Part shown: positions 24,700 through 35,764 of the stretch, piece by piece | How positions within the stretch are numbered: the stretch's first letter is position 1 | Layout of the letters: the number at the start of each line of letters is the position of its first letter | From: Favolaschia claudopus | Taxonomy: Eukaryota; Basidiomycota; Agaricomycetes; Agaricales; Mycenaceae | DNA: 64,000 nt | NCBI GenBank assembly: GCA_037176885.1 | Contig: JAWWNJ010000003.1 | Span: 3,348,001 to 3,412,000, forward strand | Direction of reading: 5' to 3' | Made by a program: the position numbers and the translations under genes | Notes under the pieces: model-generated | The model's input: only the letters and a program-made list of their open reading frames with translations | The model's database searches: none | Told to the model about the DNA's origin: nothing

Positions 24700-24713
24700 G
24701 CAGTCGCTGATCC
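24663..24713 (-). repeat. Fragment of the dienelactone hydrolase gene
   Basis: About 50 bp is similar to 20617-20676, covering the 5' edge of the hydrolase's fifth exon (coding VITP) and adjoining intron sequence. It directly follows the truncated phosphatase exon and directly precedes the 11-kb repeat, so it marks a rearrangement breakpoint. Confidence 0.65.
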
Positions 24714-24719
24714 GTTACT

Positions 24720-27700
24720 TCACCGACCGATCACTTTCATCCCGAAAAGGAAATTCTCAAGCACGACCACGCTCACCTCGCAACTAAGCTCGCCGCGCGA
24801 CCAAGGTCGCAAGCGACTCGCCAGGCCCCAACTTATACCTCGCAGCTCGCGCACGGACCTCTCAACAGCTTGGTTTGTTTTGTTTCTGACTGCCGAGAGT
24901 GGGCGAAATTTTGATTTTGGGGCCTTCAGGATGCCGTTTTCCCGGGACTTTGAGCTGGCTAGGTAAGGACTCATGTACTAGATAGTTCTGAAGTAAATAT
25001 ATTAATTTTTTCGAGCAAATACAAGCCAAATTGAAGACGTAAAGTAGGGTACTATTAAGAAATTGACGTTGGAGTCAAAAGACGCGTCGAGACACGTTAA
25101 TTAACGCGTTTCGACGCGTCAAAGTCCGTGTATATACTTGTAGATATTGTAGAAGTCGAATTCAAACTCTACTTAGCGCGTTTTACCGCTTTGAGCCACG
25201 AAATTCACCAAGTCGGCGGTTTTGAGTCAGAGTTGATATTGTGAACTTGGAGTTGAATTGCGCTGAGACTACAAATCAATCAAGTCAGTAAGCATTCTCT
25301 GAACGAATCGAACAAGGTCCAAACTCACTTCAAATAAGCCGTTTGATCTGATTTGAGGTTTGGCGGATTTACAGAGAGAAACAAGTCAGCAAATTCAAAC
25401 CGGGAACACACCGAGATGAATCCAATGGTACAAGGCTCGCGCTGGCGAGAAGCTCAGATGATTCTGAATTCAAAGTCAGGAAAATGCGCGTTGAAAGAAA
25501 TAAAGCAAACGTAGCCTAACGGGTCAGAAACCTTTCGATGTTGTCTTGAAGATCACCGGAGGTCGAAAATCTGAACATTAAGACTGAGCTTGGAAGTAAA
25601 TGAGTAAGGAAACTGAATTGAGAGAGCTGACTTGCTTACCTGGGAAAGTCTTCGCACAGAGTCGGTGCTCGGCAGACGCCGAAAAATCGAATTTTGATTG
25701 TTGACTTCGATGTTGATGTTCACAACTCTGCGCGGGGAACTTGCAAATAAGATAGAGGGATGGCAGCTTGTAAGAACACTTGAAACTTACCTGGGATGAT
25801 CCGACTTTGCGAACGTCGCTCGGCGGACGACGAGAAATCAAATTTAAATTTTGATGTTGATCTTGGACTTTGAGGAACTAAGCGACGCCGCTCGCGGGGA
25901 GCTGGGGAGATTCAAGGTGAAAACTCAAGGGTGATTTAGAACGAAGGGAACTCACCTTGAACTCGCCCCTTCGCCGATGTCGCTCGCGGGACGGCGAAAA
26001 ATGGAATTCCCGAATATGTCGGGAATTCGACTTGGGTGAGATCCCAAGTCCGAAATCTGTACAGAGGGAAGTAGATATAAGGGTTGGCATAATACGCACC
26101 TGAAACCTTACTCTGCGGAAAGAATTCTATATACTCGAGCATTAGCGCCGCTGCGCGGCGCCTCAACGAGCGACATAGCTCGTGATGACGTCGCTTTGAG
26201 TCTGGAGGAGCGGCGTTTGCCTGCCGGCGGCAAAATTCGCGGTGAAAAAGTGCTGGAAAAGAGTCAAAATGAGCATGAAAAGAAGAAATGAATACACACC
26301 TCGAGGTGCCGCTCGCGGGATGAATTTCTATATACTCAAAGCTATGCGCGCCGCTGCGCGGCGCGTCGTCAACGAGAGCCAAAGAGCTCGTGAGGCTCGT
26401 GGAAAAGCCGCTGCTTGAAGTCTGGAGGGTGGTTTTTGCCTGCCGGCGGCAAAATCTCCGTTACAAAACTGCTAGAGATAGAGTCAAAATGAGGATGGAA
26501 AGAAATGAATATACACCTTAACGTGTCGCTTACGGGAAGAAGTTCTGTCTAGTGGAAGCCATACGCGCCGCTTCGCGGCGCGCGCGCAGTGACCAAGGCT
26601 CGCGGGGTGGTGATGTTGATGTTGCGATGTGAGTTAGAGAGCGGGGTTAGCCTGCCGGCGGCCAAATTCCCGGTGCAAAAAGCTGAAAAAAGTCGTCAGA
26701 TTTGGAGATTCAGGAACACCAAAGGAATGCCTTACTGGACATACAGCTTGGGCATAAGAGGGCTGGTGGTGGGGCAACGAGGGAGAATGGAGAGCGGCTG
26801 AACAGAGGAGAGGGGAGGAGAGGGGACGGGGAGCGAAGTGGGGGAAGGAGAGAGAGAGAGATGGTCGTAACGAACCAAAACATACGTACACCTCAAATCA
26901 CGGAGATTCGCTTCCGTGAAATCAAATCCTCAACAACGCGGTCAGGTGCCCGCATGTCGCGTTGCTCAGCGCGAATCCACCCAGATATTCGGTTCCCATG
27001 CCGCGCAAGAGTCAGCAGCTTCTTGAAGTTGACGCGTCACTCCACCGGTCAAGTTTTCAAGCGAACTTCGAGCGGTTGAGGAAAATTTGCAAAGCTTCAA
27101 TGGAGGGCACATTTCTTGAGGGCAGACTGCATAGAATACATTGCGTAGCACACGCCCGAGCCAGCCAGAATAACAGAAAGAGGTCAAAAGCCTGAAAAGT
27201 TGAAGGCTGCCAAGCGTGAAGTCGGGTCAATGTTGTTGAGAAGCCCAGAGAAGCCCGCACTGCCTTGCAGGCAATCAATAGAATTCTGAAGACACCGGGC
27301 TTTGGTCGTATGGGCGCGCACAAGATCTCGTTGGATACTGAGATCTGCACATGCGAGCGCGCTGGTTTGTTTCGCTAGCCGACATCAACCGAGGGAAACA
27401 GTTCGCGGCAATTTTGGTCCAGGCTCTGGTCGAAAACGCGTGCAGCGCGCCATGCCGGTATGTTGACGCTCGGCGCTGGCACTTAGATCGTGGGCAAAGA
27501 GAGATATGATGAGGGAAGAGGCAGACGTGGCGGTGGGAATCCATTGGTGATGAGATCAATCGCAAGGCCGAAATAGGAAGATTCCAACATTGCCTTTTGA
27601 CCACGACCATCGACGAGCAAGGCGGCTGCACCGAGCGGTTTGCGGAAGGCAGATAAGTGATATATCATGTAAAATCTTTAGCTATGTGCGTCTCTGACTT
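24720..27700. other. Stretch without a defensible gene (repeat unit, left part)
   Basis: Between about 25620 and 26550 the minus strand shows a series of similar segments ending in donor-like sites, each with a small arginine-rich peptide-like reading (RRPPSDVRK, ERHRRRGEFK). They repeat at 140-220 bp and do not chain into one frame. On the minus strand 27668-27483 is open and reads plausibly (AALLVDGRGQKAMLESSYF), but its continuation is unclear. No transposase, polymerase or RNA gene was recognised. The same content recurs at 35765-38745. Confidence 0.35.
26120..26690. repeat. Three degenerate ~210-bp tandem repeats with GC-rich hairpins
   Basis: Each unit has a self-complementary core (GCGCCGCTGCGCGGCGCC at 26145; variants near 26347 and 26565). 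About 75-90 bp later comes CTGCCGGCGG followed by CAAA (near 26220, 26440 and 26652), with CAAAATGAG-like and ATGAATA-CACC-like spacers between units. The spacing is 202-219 bp. Within the second 11-kb copy the array recurs at 37165-37735. Confidence 0.6.
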
Positions 27701-27719
27701 TACTTTGGCTCAGCAACGC

Positions 27720-30000
27720 CCCCAAAACGTCCAGGAACCACCGCACACATTTCCTATGATTTGCTTCTGGGGGCCCTGACCTCGGCCCATATGACACAAA
27801 ACGTTGAATACACGCTGCTCATGAAGGTCCGCGACGTCGGAGACCGTTCTGGAGCGATTGGAGCCGCGTTGCGACCGGACGAATTCCAGGTGTGTTTTAG
27901 TATGCCGCGCTTCCATGGCTGTATCATGCTGACATCTCCGACTCTTGGCACTCAAAATCTTGTTCAACCTACCAAGGCTGGCTGCTCTCGCAGTCTCGAA
28001 GCTCGTCGACTCGTCTTCGCGCCGCAATAGCAACTCACCCCTATCTCAGCCCTCCGCTCTCTCGAACTCATTCCCCCATCCACCACCGGCGTTACGACCC
28101 TGAATTGATGCGATCAATTACCCCGAATGGTACTGACGTGCGTGTACTTTTCGCGGCGCTTTTTCGCTGACTTATGATTTTTTTCAGTTCCCTGCCAACT
28201 TCTTCCATTTCCGATTGAATGGGGGATGCTCCGCGATTTCTCAGGCCGGACTGTCGATCCCGACGGATGTGCTGATATTCGGGTGATTAGTATTGCGTTG
28301 CAGGCCCGGTGGATCGGTATAAAGGTGAGCTCCCACCGTTGGTTTTGATTATGGGTTTGCCGCCCACTTCCCACCTCCCTCCCTTTACTCTCCCTTACTA
28401 TTCAAACTCATCTCTATTCAAACTTCTCTTCATCTTCTCTTCAAATCTTCTTACTTCCCTTTCAATTCCTTCAATTCGACGCTTTCGCCCTTCAAGTCGG
28501 CCTTCGGCTTTATTCGGCCTTCACTCATCCTTGACTTCTTCGTTGGCTCTCGATGTCGTTTGTAACCTTCGACTCTACCTCTCTTTCGTTCATTCAACTA
28601 ATTCTTATTCTCTTTCAATTTTAGACTACAAATCACTCTGGTCCCTTGTGTATTCATTCAAGTTTACCGCTACATTGATTTCTTATGGTACCACTACTTC
28701 AATTTGTTCAATGAAGTGAGTTGTCTTTCCTCATTCACACGATTACTAACCTTCTTATTAGTTTTGTTTCTCTTCATCCCATGCTATATGTGCTTCAAAC
28801 TGCGACCCCTTCGATACCGAACTGACCTTCAAGTTGCCTTCGAGTGTTTCGACGAGTTTGTACAGGTGAGTGGATTAATCCTTTGATTTACTTCGAACTT
28901 TCACTTACTGTCTACTGACCTTAACCTTCCTTCCTTCTTTCTTTGTATCTTGTACAGTTCGGTTCAAGCTTCAACGATTCTCAGGAGTCAACGATTCGCT
29001 TCAAGGTTGAAGTCGAGTTTGAGGTGTGATGATGGACCGAGGTGAGTTTCTGTTCTATTATCTTCTCTTCTCTTCTCTTGTTTCTTTCTTTCTTTCCTTC
29101 GTTCGGGGTCACAGGTAAAGGGAAGGAAGTCAAGGGTAGGTTCAACTTGAACTCCCTTGCATCTTTATCTTGATCCCGGGGTCCGCAACGGGTACGCCGT
29201 TTCTTTCATTTCCTTCGTTCTCTTCATCTACTTTGATTTGATTTCATCTCGTTCCATTCACTCGTCGTCCTCTGTTAATCCACAAACTCAAACTAACCTT
29301 TACTTCACTTTTCAGACTTTTCAACTCAATTCTTCAACTCCGGGTTCGTTCATCCCGAGCGAGTCGATTCGAATCGACTCGCGTTGGAGGTGGTTTGAAG
29401 CGAAAGTTCTAGAGGTAAGCTTTCATCTCATTTTCTTCATTTTCCTCGTGCGCTGACAACCCAACTGAGCGCACGGTGCATATGTACCTCATCTCGTTCA
29501 ACAGTACAACACAATTCAACTCAACTCGCGCCTTCCGGAATTCGGGTGGGTTTCCTTTAATTCCTTTCAATTCAAGTCGTACGCCGTGTACGGGTTCCTT
29601 ACTGACGATTCGCCCGCAGGTGTCATTTGGTTTGAAAACAAGATTGATATTCATTCAAATAGACTATCTACTTACATATAATTGCAGCTAAAGTACGATA
29701 CGTTACTGACTCCGGTCGCCTTGTCTCGTTTCGGCAGCCCGACCCGCCGCCTATCTCCGTCTTCCCGCCGTTTGCGCGCATTGAAAGCCCTCCCACGCCG
29801 CTTCCTTCACCAGAATCGCCGCGAATCGGCAGCGCGTGGATCTGTCAAGATAGGTGAGTTGTTTCGCTTCGTTCGTCATCAAGATCGTCGAAAAAGCTCA
29901 CTTTCGCCGTGGACGCGTTTCAAGCTTCTCCCGCCCCGCACTTTTTTTCGCGTGCCAGAATCGATGCGCCTCGCGCACTGTGTACTTAGGTGAGTAATTC
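27720..30000 (+). other. Possible multi-exon locus of unknown product
   Basis: The plus strand shows regularly spaced acceptor/donor-like pairs. Several segments between them read like protein: about 27900-28130 (YHADISDSWHSK, RRYDPELMRSITPN), then after an intron 28187-28324 (PFPIEWGMLRDFSGRTVDPD), about 29505-29676 (FGWVSFNSFQFKSYAVYGFL) and about 29695-29850 (VRYVTDSGRLVSFRQPDPPP). I could join only the first two in phase, and I found no start or stop. It could be a diverged gene, a captured gene inside an old element, or chance in C/T-rich DNA. The same locus recurs at 38765-41045 in the second repeat copy. Confidence 0.3.
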
Positions 30001-30884
30001 CGTTCCGTTCGTCGGAAAAAGCACAAGGACTCACTTTGATTTGGATTTCTAGTGCATGCACCGAAACGACGTCCTCGGCGCCGTTGGTGATGGCCACGGT
30101 GTCGAAGTCAGCGGCGGCCGCTGAGATAACGGGATTGAGGGTGGAGTTGGGAGTGAAAACGAGGGCGGTGAGGGCGGAATGCGGCGGCAAGTCGGCGTTG
30201 ACGGAGTAGCGGTAGAGCGGCGGCGGCGGGGGAGACAGGTCAAAGTGGGGAGAAGGGCTAGAATGGGGAGGGGGATATTGTCAGTGGCGAGGGAGTGAGC
30301 GGGAACGGCGGGACGCACCGTTTGTCACATGTACTTGATTTTGTCGGTACAGGTTGGCGGCGGCTTCGGGGTGGTGGGACTCGGCGGAGGCGAGCCAAGG
30401 CGGAGTGAGTGGACGCGGGAGATGGGAGGCAGACGCGCTAAAAAGAAGTCGTAAGCGGGGATACCTAGAAAGAAAGCTGAGCGACGCACGTTCGTCGGCT
30501 CTAAGTCCGAAGCCGATGCGTCGGCGAACGAAGTGGTGGTGGGGCGGTGACAAGGGCGTGAGGTGGTGGGGTTTCGAGGCGAAAAGGACGTGTTCAGTGG
30601 GCGTGGAAGGGGAGTTGTTGGCATGGGCGAGTCGGCGCTGAAAGTGAATTGGGGTGAAGGGAATGGCGGTGGTTGTGAGGGAGAAGGGGCGGCGACGTCG
30701 TTATGTCGTGTGGCGGGACAACCGAGCTAGAGGGAGAAGGACGAGATCAACAAGAGAAAGAATTCAAAGAGAGCATCACCACGCACCTGGCTGAGTCTCG
30801 ACGCGATCGCGACGTGGTTGTCGGGGGGAGAGCGAGAGCTGGTGGGGTGTCAACGGAAAGGCTTGGGGCCGGATCATTCGGTTG

Positions 30885-30965
30885 CCTTGGTCGTTGTGAA
30901 AGGACAGCCTCGCTTTTCGCTTGAAGCATAGCCATCGGCGATTTGGTTGAAAATGGCACGTGTTA
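30885..30965 (-). pseudogene. Relic of the last exon of the membrane-protein gene
   Basis: The sequence matches 18404-18558 (last exon of the gene at 18343-19238) with an internal deletion of about 70 bp and a frame change. The minus strand reads ARAIFNQIADG and then SSEKRGCPF before going out of frame. It abuts directly the phosphatase-type promoter that starts at 30966, so this block derives from a region with the order membrane protein - hydrolase - phosphatase in which the middle was lost. Confidence 0.65.
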
Positions 30966-31664
30966 GAACTTTGCTTAGCGATAATCGATTCAACATGCCG
31001 TCCGACATCGGTCGTATTCAATTTTGAGAACCAGTCGTTATGTTCCATGGTTCGGCGACTTCTTGCGGCTCCGCCCTGAAATCCGCTCAACCTCACCGTA
31101 AAGTCAGGGATTGACTGATTTGCTCACCGAACTGTGGCAGAATTTGCTCGTGGGAAACACGCGGGAAAAGCCGGAAAAGATTTGATTGCCGGAGCCTCCT
31201 TGTCCTCAACCACCATGTCGCTCAATCCCGAAGTCGAAGGCTGCACTCTCTGGGCCAGTATTGCCTTGATATGACTGCGACCTACGGACGTCGAATGCAA
31301 CTACCGATGTCAGTCCGCTCGATTCATTTCCGGGATGATCACAACTGTCCTACGACCTCAAAGTCTCGACCCTCAGACTTTGCTCAGACTCTGAAGACAG
31401 TGTAACATGGTGCTGTTCAGTTCAAATCGTAGTGAGATCTCTTGTTCAAATACATAGGCTAACTACCTCGCAGACTCTTTCTACAAAAGTTCGATTCTTG
31501 TCTGCAGTTCAGCCTCACGTCCCCGAAACCTGCTAAAATTACCTGCCTTCAAACGAACGTTCGATTTACGTGCGATGCGGAGTAGAATTGCGGCGCGGGA
31601 ATAAAGTGCGCCCGGTCTTTATAAACATCCTGATATACATCCTCCCGCATCCTCTCCCTTCACC
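30966..31664 (+). promoter_or_regulatory. Upstream region of the complete phosphatase gene
   Basis: It is similar over its whole length to 21801-22526, the upstream region of the truncated paralogue. A TATAAA lies at 31620-31625, about 40 bp before the ATG. The long conservation may reflect recent duplication rather than selected sites. No coding sequence was seen. Confidence 0.5.
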
Positions 31665-34170
31665 ATGACGCCCGCTGCAGCACTCCTTGCCGTCTTTGCG
31701 CTTTGCCCCGCAGTTCATGCTGCAGCGACAACCGTATTCGCGTCCTCATTCGCTGGTTCAACCTCAACGGCTGTGTTCCCTCCCCCGGGAGTGTCGGTGA
31801 CTTCGGATGCATCTGACTTCCCTGATGCAACTCAAATTAACGTATTTGGCCCCACGCCGAGTGAGTATTCGCTACGAGTCTGATATTCGTTTGTGCTGAT
31901 TCATAATCTTTTGCCAGCGGGAGACGAAGCTTTTGCTATCGCGACCGCACCTGTATCCCCCGACTACACCAACATCTTCCCCCTCGTCGAACCAGCAACC
32001 TCGGACAAGAAAGAATTCGACGTCATCCACAGCTGGGGAAATCTCTCACCGTACGTCTTGTGCCTTCTCACCTGCTCTCACATTCCATTTCTCTCGTTCC
32101 GTTCCCGATGACTTCATTTCACTGACTGACATGCCAACTATAGCTTCCAATCAACCAACCTCGGGCTCTCCAAATCCTCCGCCAAAATCCCCGCCGGCTG
32201 CACCCTCCAACAAGTCCACCTCCTCCACCGGCACGGCGCGCGCTACCCCACTTCTGGCTCCGCCCCCGCTAGCTTCGCAGCCGCATTGCACGCTGCAGCC
32301 GAGACGGGAAATTTGACTGCGTCTGGGCCACTGGCGTTTTTGAATACTTGGACGTATAAGCTCGGGGCGGAGATTTTGACGCCTTTTGGGCGGGCGCAGC
32401 TGTACGTCGAGTGTGATAATCATCTCGCAGTTTTGCAAGCTATTTATGATGTTGTGTTTTATTTTCAGGTTTGAGCTCGGAGTCGGGTTCCGCGTGAAAT
32501 ATGGTGCGTGATATATTCAATTTCCTTCGTTGAGCACCCAGTTCTGATTTTCGATTTCTTATCTCGAAAGGCGACCTGCTGAAGGGATTCAAGGACCTTC
32601 CTGTTTGGCGGACGACTTCCGAAGGTTTTTTCTTGCCTCCCGAAAATAATCGCAAACGAAACTAATCTCATTCCTAGAACGCATGGTGGATTCCGCGTTC
32701 GTGGCCATCAATTTATTCCGTAGATTCACTGCTCATGACGTTGCATACCCATTGTAGCCTGCACTTTGCCGCTGGTTTCTTCGGTGTTCAAGAGTATCAA
32801 AATGACTATCACCAACTCATCGAGATCGAGGCGCAGGGGTTCAATTGTATGTCTTCCTCTCCTACCTTCCTCATTCCCCTTCCTTCACTTCACATCCGCC
32901 ATCGATTGATTTACTTTCTTGCTCCTTACATCCTACCAGCCACGCTCGCACCATACGACCAATGCCCCAACGCCAACAACGTCATCGCCTCCGCCGCCAC
33001 TAACTTCACGACTCAATGGGCATCTATCTACCTCGCAGACGCGCAGAAGAGGCTGGCACCGCATTTCAAGGCGGCGGGAATGACATTGAATGCGACGTGG
33101 TTGTTTGCGATGCAGCAGACTTGTGCGTATGAGGTGCGTGTTTGACTTTCTGCCTCATAGATATTTCATGTTTAATTTATCTGTGGTGAATCTGGTGACT
33201 AATGGATTGCGTTTATTGTAGACGGTTGCGTTAGGATACTCTGCGTTCTGCGATCTCTTCACAGAGGAGGAGTGGAAAGGGTATGAATATTCCGTCGGTG
33301 AGCCGCTCCTTTCCTCAATCTTATATTATTCATCGGTCACCCCGACAAGACCTATCTTTCTGGTACAACAACGGCCCAGGCAACCCCGCCGTCGCCGCAC
33401 AAGGCATCGGCTGGGTCCAAGAACTCGTCTCGCGGTTAACGCAGACTCGCATCAACGTCACGGAATCGGCGTCTTCGGTCAATGCAAGTATCGTTGGGAG
33501 TAATGTGACGTTCCCTTTTGAGCAGCCGATTTATGTGGATGCGACGCATGATACGGTTATTTCGGCTAGTGCGTGATTCTTTCTTCTCATGCTTGAAAGA
33601 GTGACTAATGTGTGTTCAGTTGTGGTGGCTATGAACTTCACGAGTCTCGCGAGAACGGGACCGCTTCCGGGGACGCATATTCCTAAGAATCGGGTTAGTC
33701 AAATGAGCCTTTCTTCGCGTCAAGTGATTGACGCGTTGTTCTTTCATTCTCAGTCTTATATAGTCAACCAAATCTCGCCCTTCGCATCCAATATGGTAGG
33801 GCAAGTTCTCTCTTGTCCTTCTCTCTCTACTTCCTCCGCATCCTCCGTCTCCTCGGCCATCGCGTCCGCCTCTTCGACGGCACCGTCTGCCCTTCCCTCG
33901 ATCAGCATCCCCGGCGACGGTTCCACCCCTGCATCACCCGCGACGCACATCCGGTGGATCCTCAACGACGCCGTCGTCCCACTCACAGGCATCTCTGGAT
34001 GCACGTCGAATCCGGACGGCCTTTGCGCGTTCGATACCTTTGTTAAAGGGATGCAGCAGCGGATTGGGGAGGTCGATTTTGCGTTTGGGTGTTTTGGGAA
34101 TTATGCGGTGCCGAATCCGAATTTGATTGTGGATGGGCAGTTGCCGGGTGAGTTGAGGGCGGGGATGTAG
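31665..34170 (+). CDS. Secreted histidine acid phosphatase (phytase-like), copy A
   Basis: Twelve exons: 31665-31860, 31918-32050, 32144-32401, 32469-32503, 32571-32624, 32678-32696, 32758-32846, 32940-33133, 33222-33297, 33350-33568, 33620-33693 and 33754-34170. All phases close and give 587 residues. The signal peptide MTPAAALLAVFALCPAVHA implies secretion. The phosphohistidine motif RHGARYP (about 138-144) and the proton donor HD in VDATHDTVIS (about 418) are intact. Many N-glycosylation sequons occur (NFTT, NATW, NVTE, NVTF, NFTS). The branch-2 histidine phosphatase family removes phosphate from phytate and other organic phosphates outside the cell. A serine/alanine-rich stretch of about 54 residues before HIRWILNDAVVPLTG is longer than usual. 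Expression in low phosphate would be expected, but no element shows this. Confidence 0.9.
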
Positions 34171-34659
34171 ATCGGGTAAGTATGTCTATATGTAAAGAAT
34201 ATGTGAGGTGTCCGTGCAGATGTTCCAAAGAATAATAATGAGGATAACCAAAGGATAATTCCCAAGTTCCATTGAACTACAATCTCTCCGTCGATTCACC
34301 AGGAGAACTTGAACATTATAACGTCTTGTTCTCTGAATTCTGAACCCGTTTTGAAAACTTGCCCACCTTTTCAACCCAGCTCGACTACTGATCGCGCTGC
34401 AATCATGCCACATTCTTGCCATGCTCGAAAGATTACTGAATCCCAATCTTGTCCGTGTGGCACTTGTTCTCCTGTGCTAAGTATGCGGCCATCATAAAGC
34501 TTTCAATACTCTTATCCTTTCAATTTTGACCCAACCGCAGTTCAACGTTTCAAAACTTCAACCCACTCCTTTTCGGAGGAAAGTCCGAAGCTCGGACTGT
34601 GATCACCGAAACCAAACATATGTGACGGTGCGTGACTCACTCTCCTCTCTTCCACCATC
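34171..34659. other. Intergenic between phosphatase and F-box-like gene, copy A
   Basis: Phosphatase 3' flank, then the upstream region of the F-box-like gene with the palindrome at 34582-34598. The second repeat copy holds the same at 45216-45704. Confidence 0.5.
34582..34598. promoter_or_regulatory. Palindrome AGTCCGA-N3-TCGGACT, copy A
   Basis: Perfect seven-base arms around the spacer AGC, 62 bp before the ATG at 34660. The same arms are found at 5012-5028 and 45627-45643. Confidence 0.35.
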
Positions 34660-35718
34660 ATGCCCTCCTGCATCGTCGAAGAACGGCCAAACCGTGCTAC
34701 TTACTCGATTATGAATCCTGCTTTGAGCGAAGATACTATTCGGCCTTTGCTTCCCCCGGAGCTGGAGCGCGCAATCTTCGAAGAGGCCGCGTTGTCGTGC
34801 TTCCGCCATATCCCGACACTCATGCTTACAGCCTGGCGGGTGAAGCACTGGTGAGACAAATTTTATGCTCAAACATTGATCTTCGACTCAATCAGATCTG
34901 TCCAGGGTCGAGCCTTTCTTGTATCGGATTGTATTCTAGCACGCGCCGGCGAACATATGATCCCAGCTTGAAATCTTACGTCCCGATCGAGACTCTGCTC
35001 CAAAGGCTGAATGGACAGTCCTCTGTTGGCATAGCCCCAGCTGTTCGCCACTTCTTTTGGGATCTCGAGGCCCAAGCATTGAAAACCACTCTAATTGCTT
35101 GCACTGGCATCACAGACCTTTATATCATGGGGGTTGTCGAAAGCGATATCCTCTCGAGACTTGACGGTCTTCAAGATTTGCGACGCCTCACCATGGTTAT
35201 GCGAACGCTTCTCGAGCCCAAATCCATGCGCCTAGGATACCAGTTCTATACCCGCCTCACCCATCTCGAATTGCTTGCCTGCGAACAGGACGACAGTTCG
35301 GAAATCATCGCAAACTTGGACGTCCTTCCGAATTTGACTCACATCGCACTCAATCTCGATGATCCTAGTGACGCCGGGGTCCTTCATGATCGCATTCGAC
35401 GATATTCAAGCCTCCAGTGTATCATATTCTTGGAGCCGGCGCATCATATTCGGGAGGCACCTGATGATCGATTTGTGGTCCTTCGTCAAACGAATTATGC
35501 TGAGGATTGGCTACGGGGTGCTATCATTGGGAAAGATCACTGGTGGCTGGCGGAACAATTCTTAGCGGCGAAACGAGCAGGCGAAGTTGACCGTACGTGA
35601 AATGCGTTCTTCGTTGGAAAAAAGAAATACGACGCACGAGCGATTTTCAGGCTTGTGCTACAGAATCAAAGACAGCGATGGTGTCTCGTGGGAATGTGAA
35701 AACTCAGACGGGCAGTAA
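34660..35718 (+). pseudogene. F-box/LRR-like gene, frameshifted, copy A
   Basis: Exons by homology to the gene at 7217-8295: 34660-34850, 34906-35592 and 35651-35718. The first exon encodes LLPPELERAIFEEAAL and the splice restores WVEPFLYRIVF, the expected family sequence, but a TAG at 34937-34939 follows at once. The rest of the protein (RRRTYDPSLKSYVPIETLL to AAKRAGEVD, with leucine-rich segments, then LCYRIKDSDGVSWE in the last exon) is intact in another frame. A single small indel near 34935-34945 would explain the break. Both repeat copies carry it, so it predates the duplication or is a shared sequencing error. An unrecognised intron that spans the shift cannot be fully excluded. Confidence 0.65.
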
Positions 35719-35764
35719 ATGTTTTCTGCTTGGTGAGACGTCGTTTCGCGATATCATGACTACT

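Larger units (their letters stand above)
24716..35760. repeat. 11,045-bp tandem duplication, first copy
   Basis: Every stretch I compared recurs 11,045 bp downstream without a difference, including all reading frames. The unit runs from TACTTCACCG to ATCATGAC and the next copy begins at the following base. It contains the unexplained 6-kb stretch, a relic exon, a complete phosphatase gene and a frameshifted F-box-like gene. The flanks before (TGATCCGT) and after (GCCGTGCT) the pair differ, which fixes the boundaries. Confidence 0.9.

Noticed and set aside
24720..27700. CRISPR-like or phage repeats in the hairpin array
   Set aside because: The units are long, degenerate and eukaryotic in context, with no short identical repeats or spacers.
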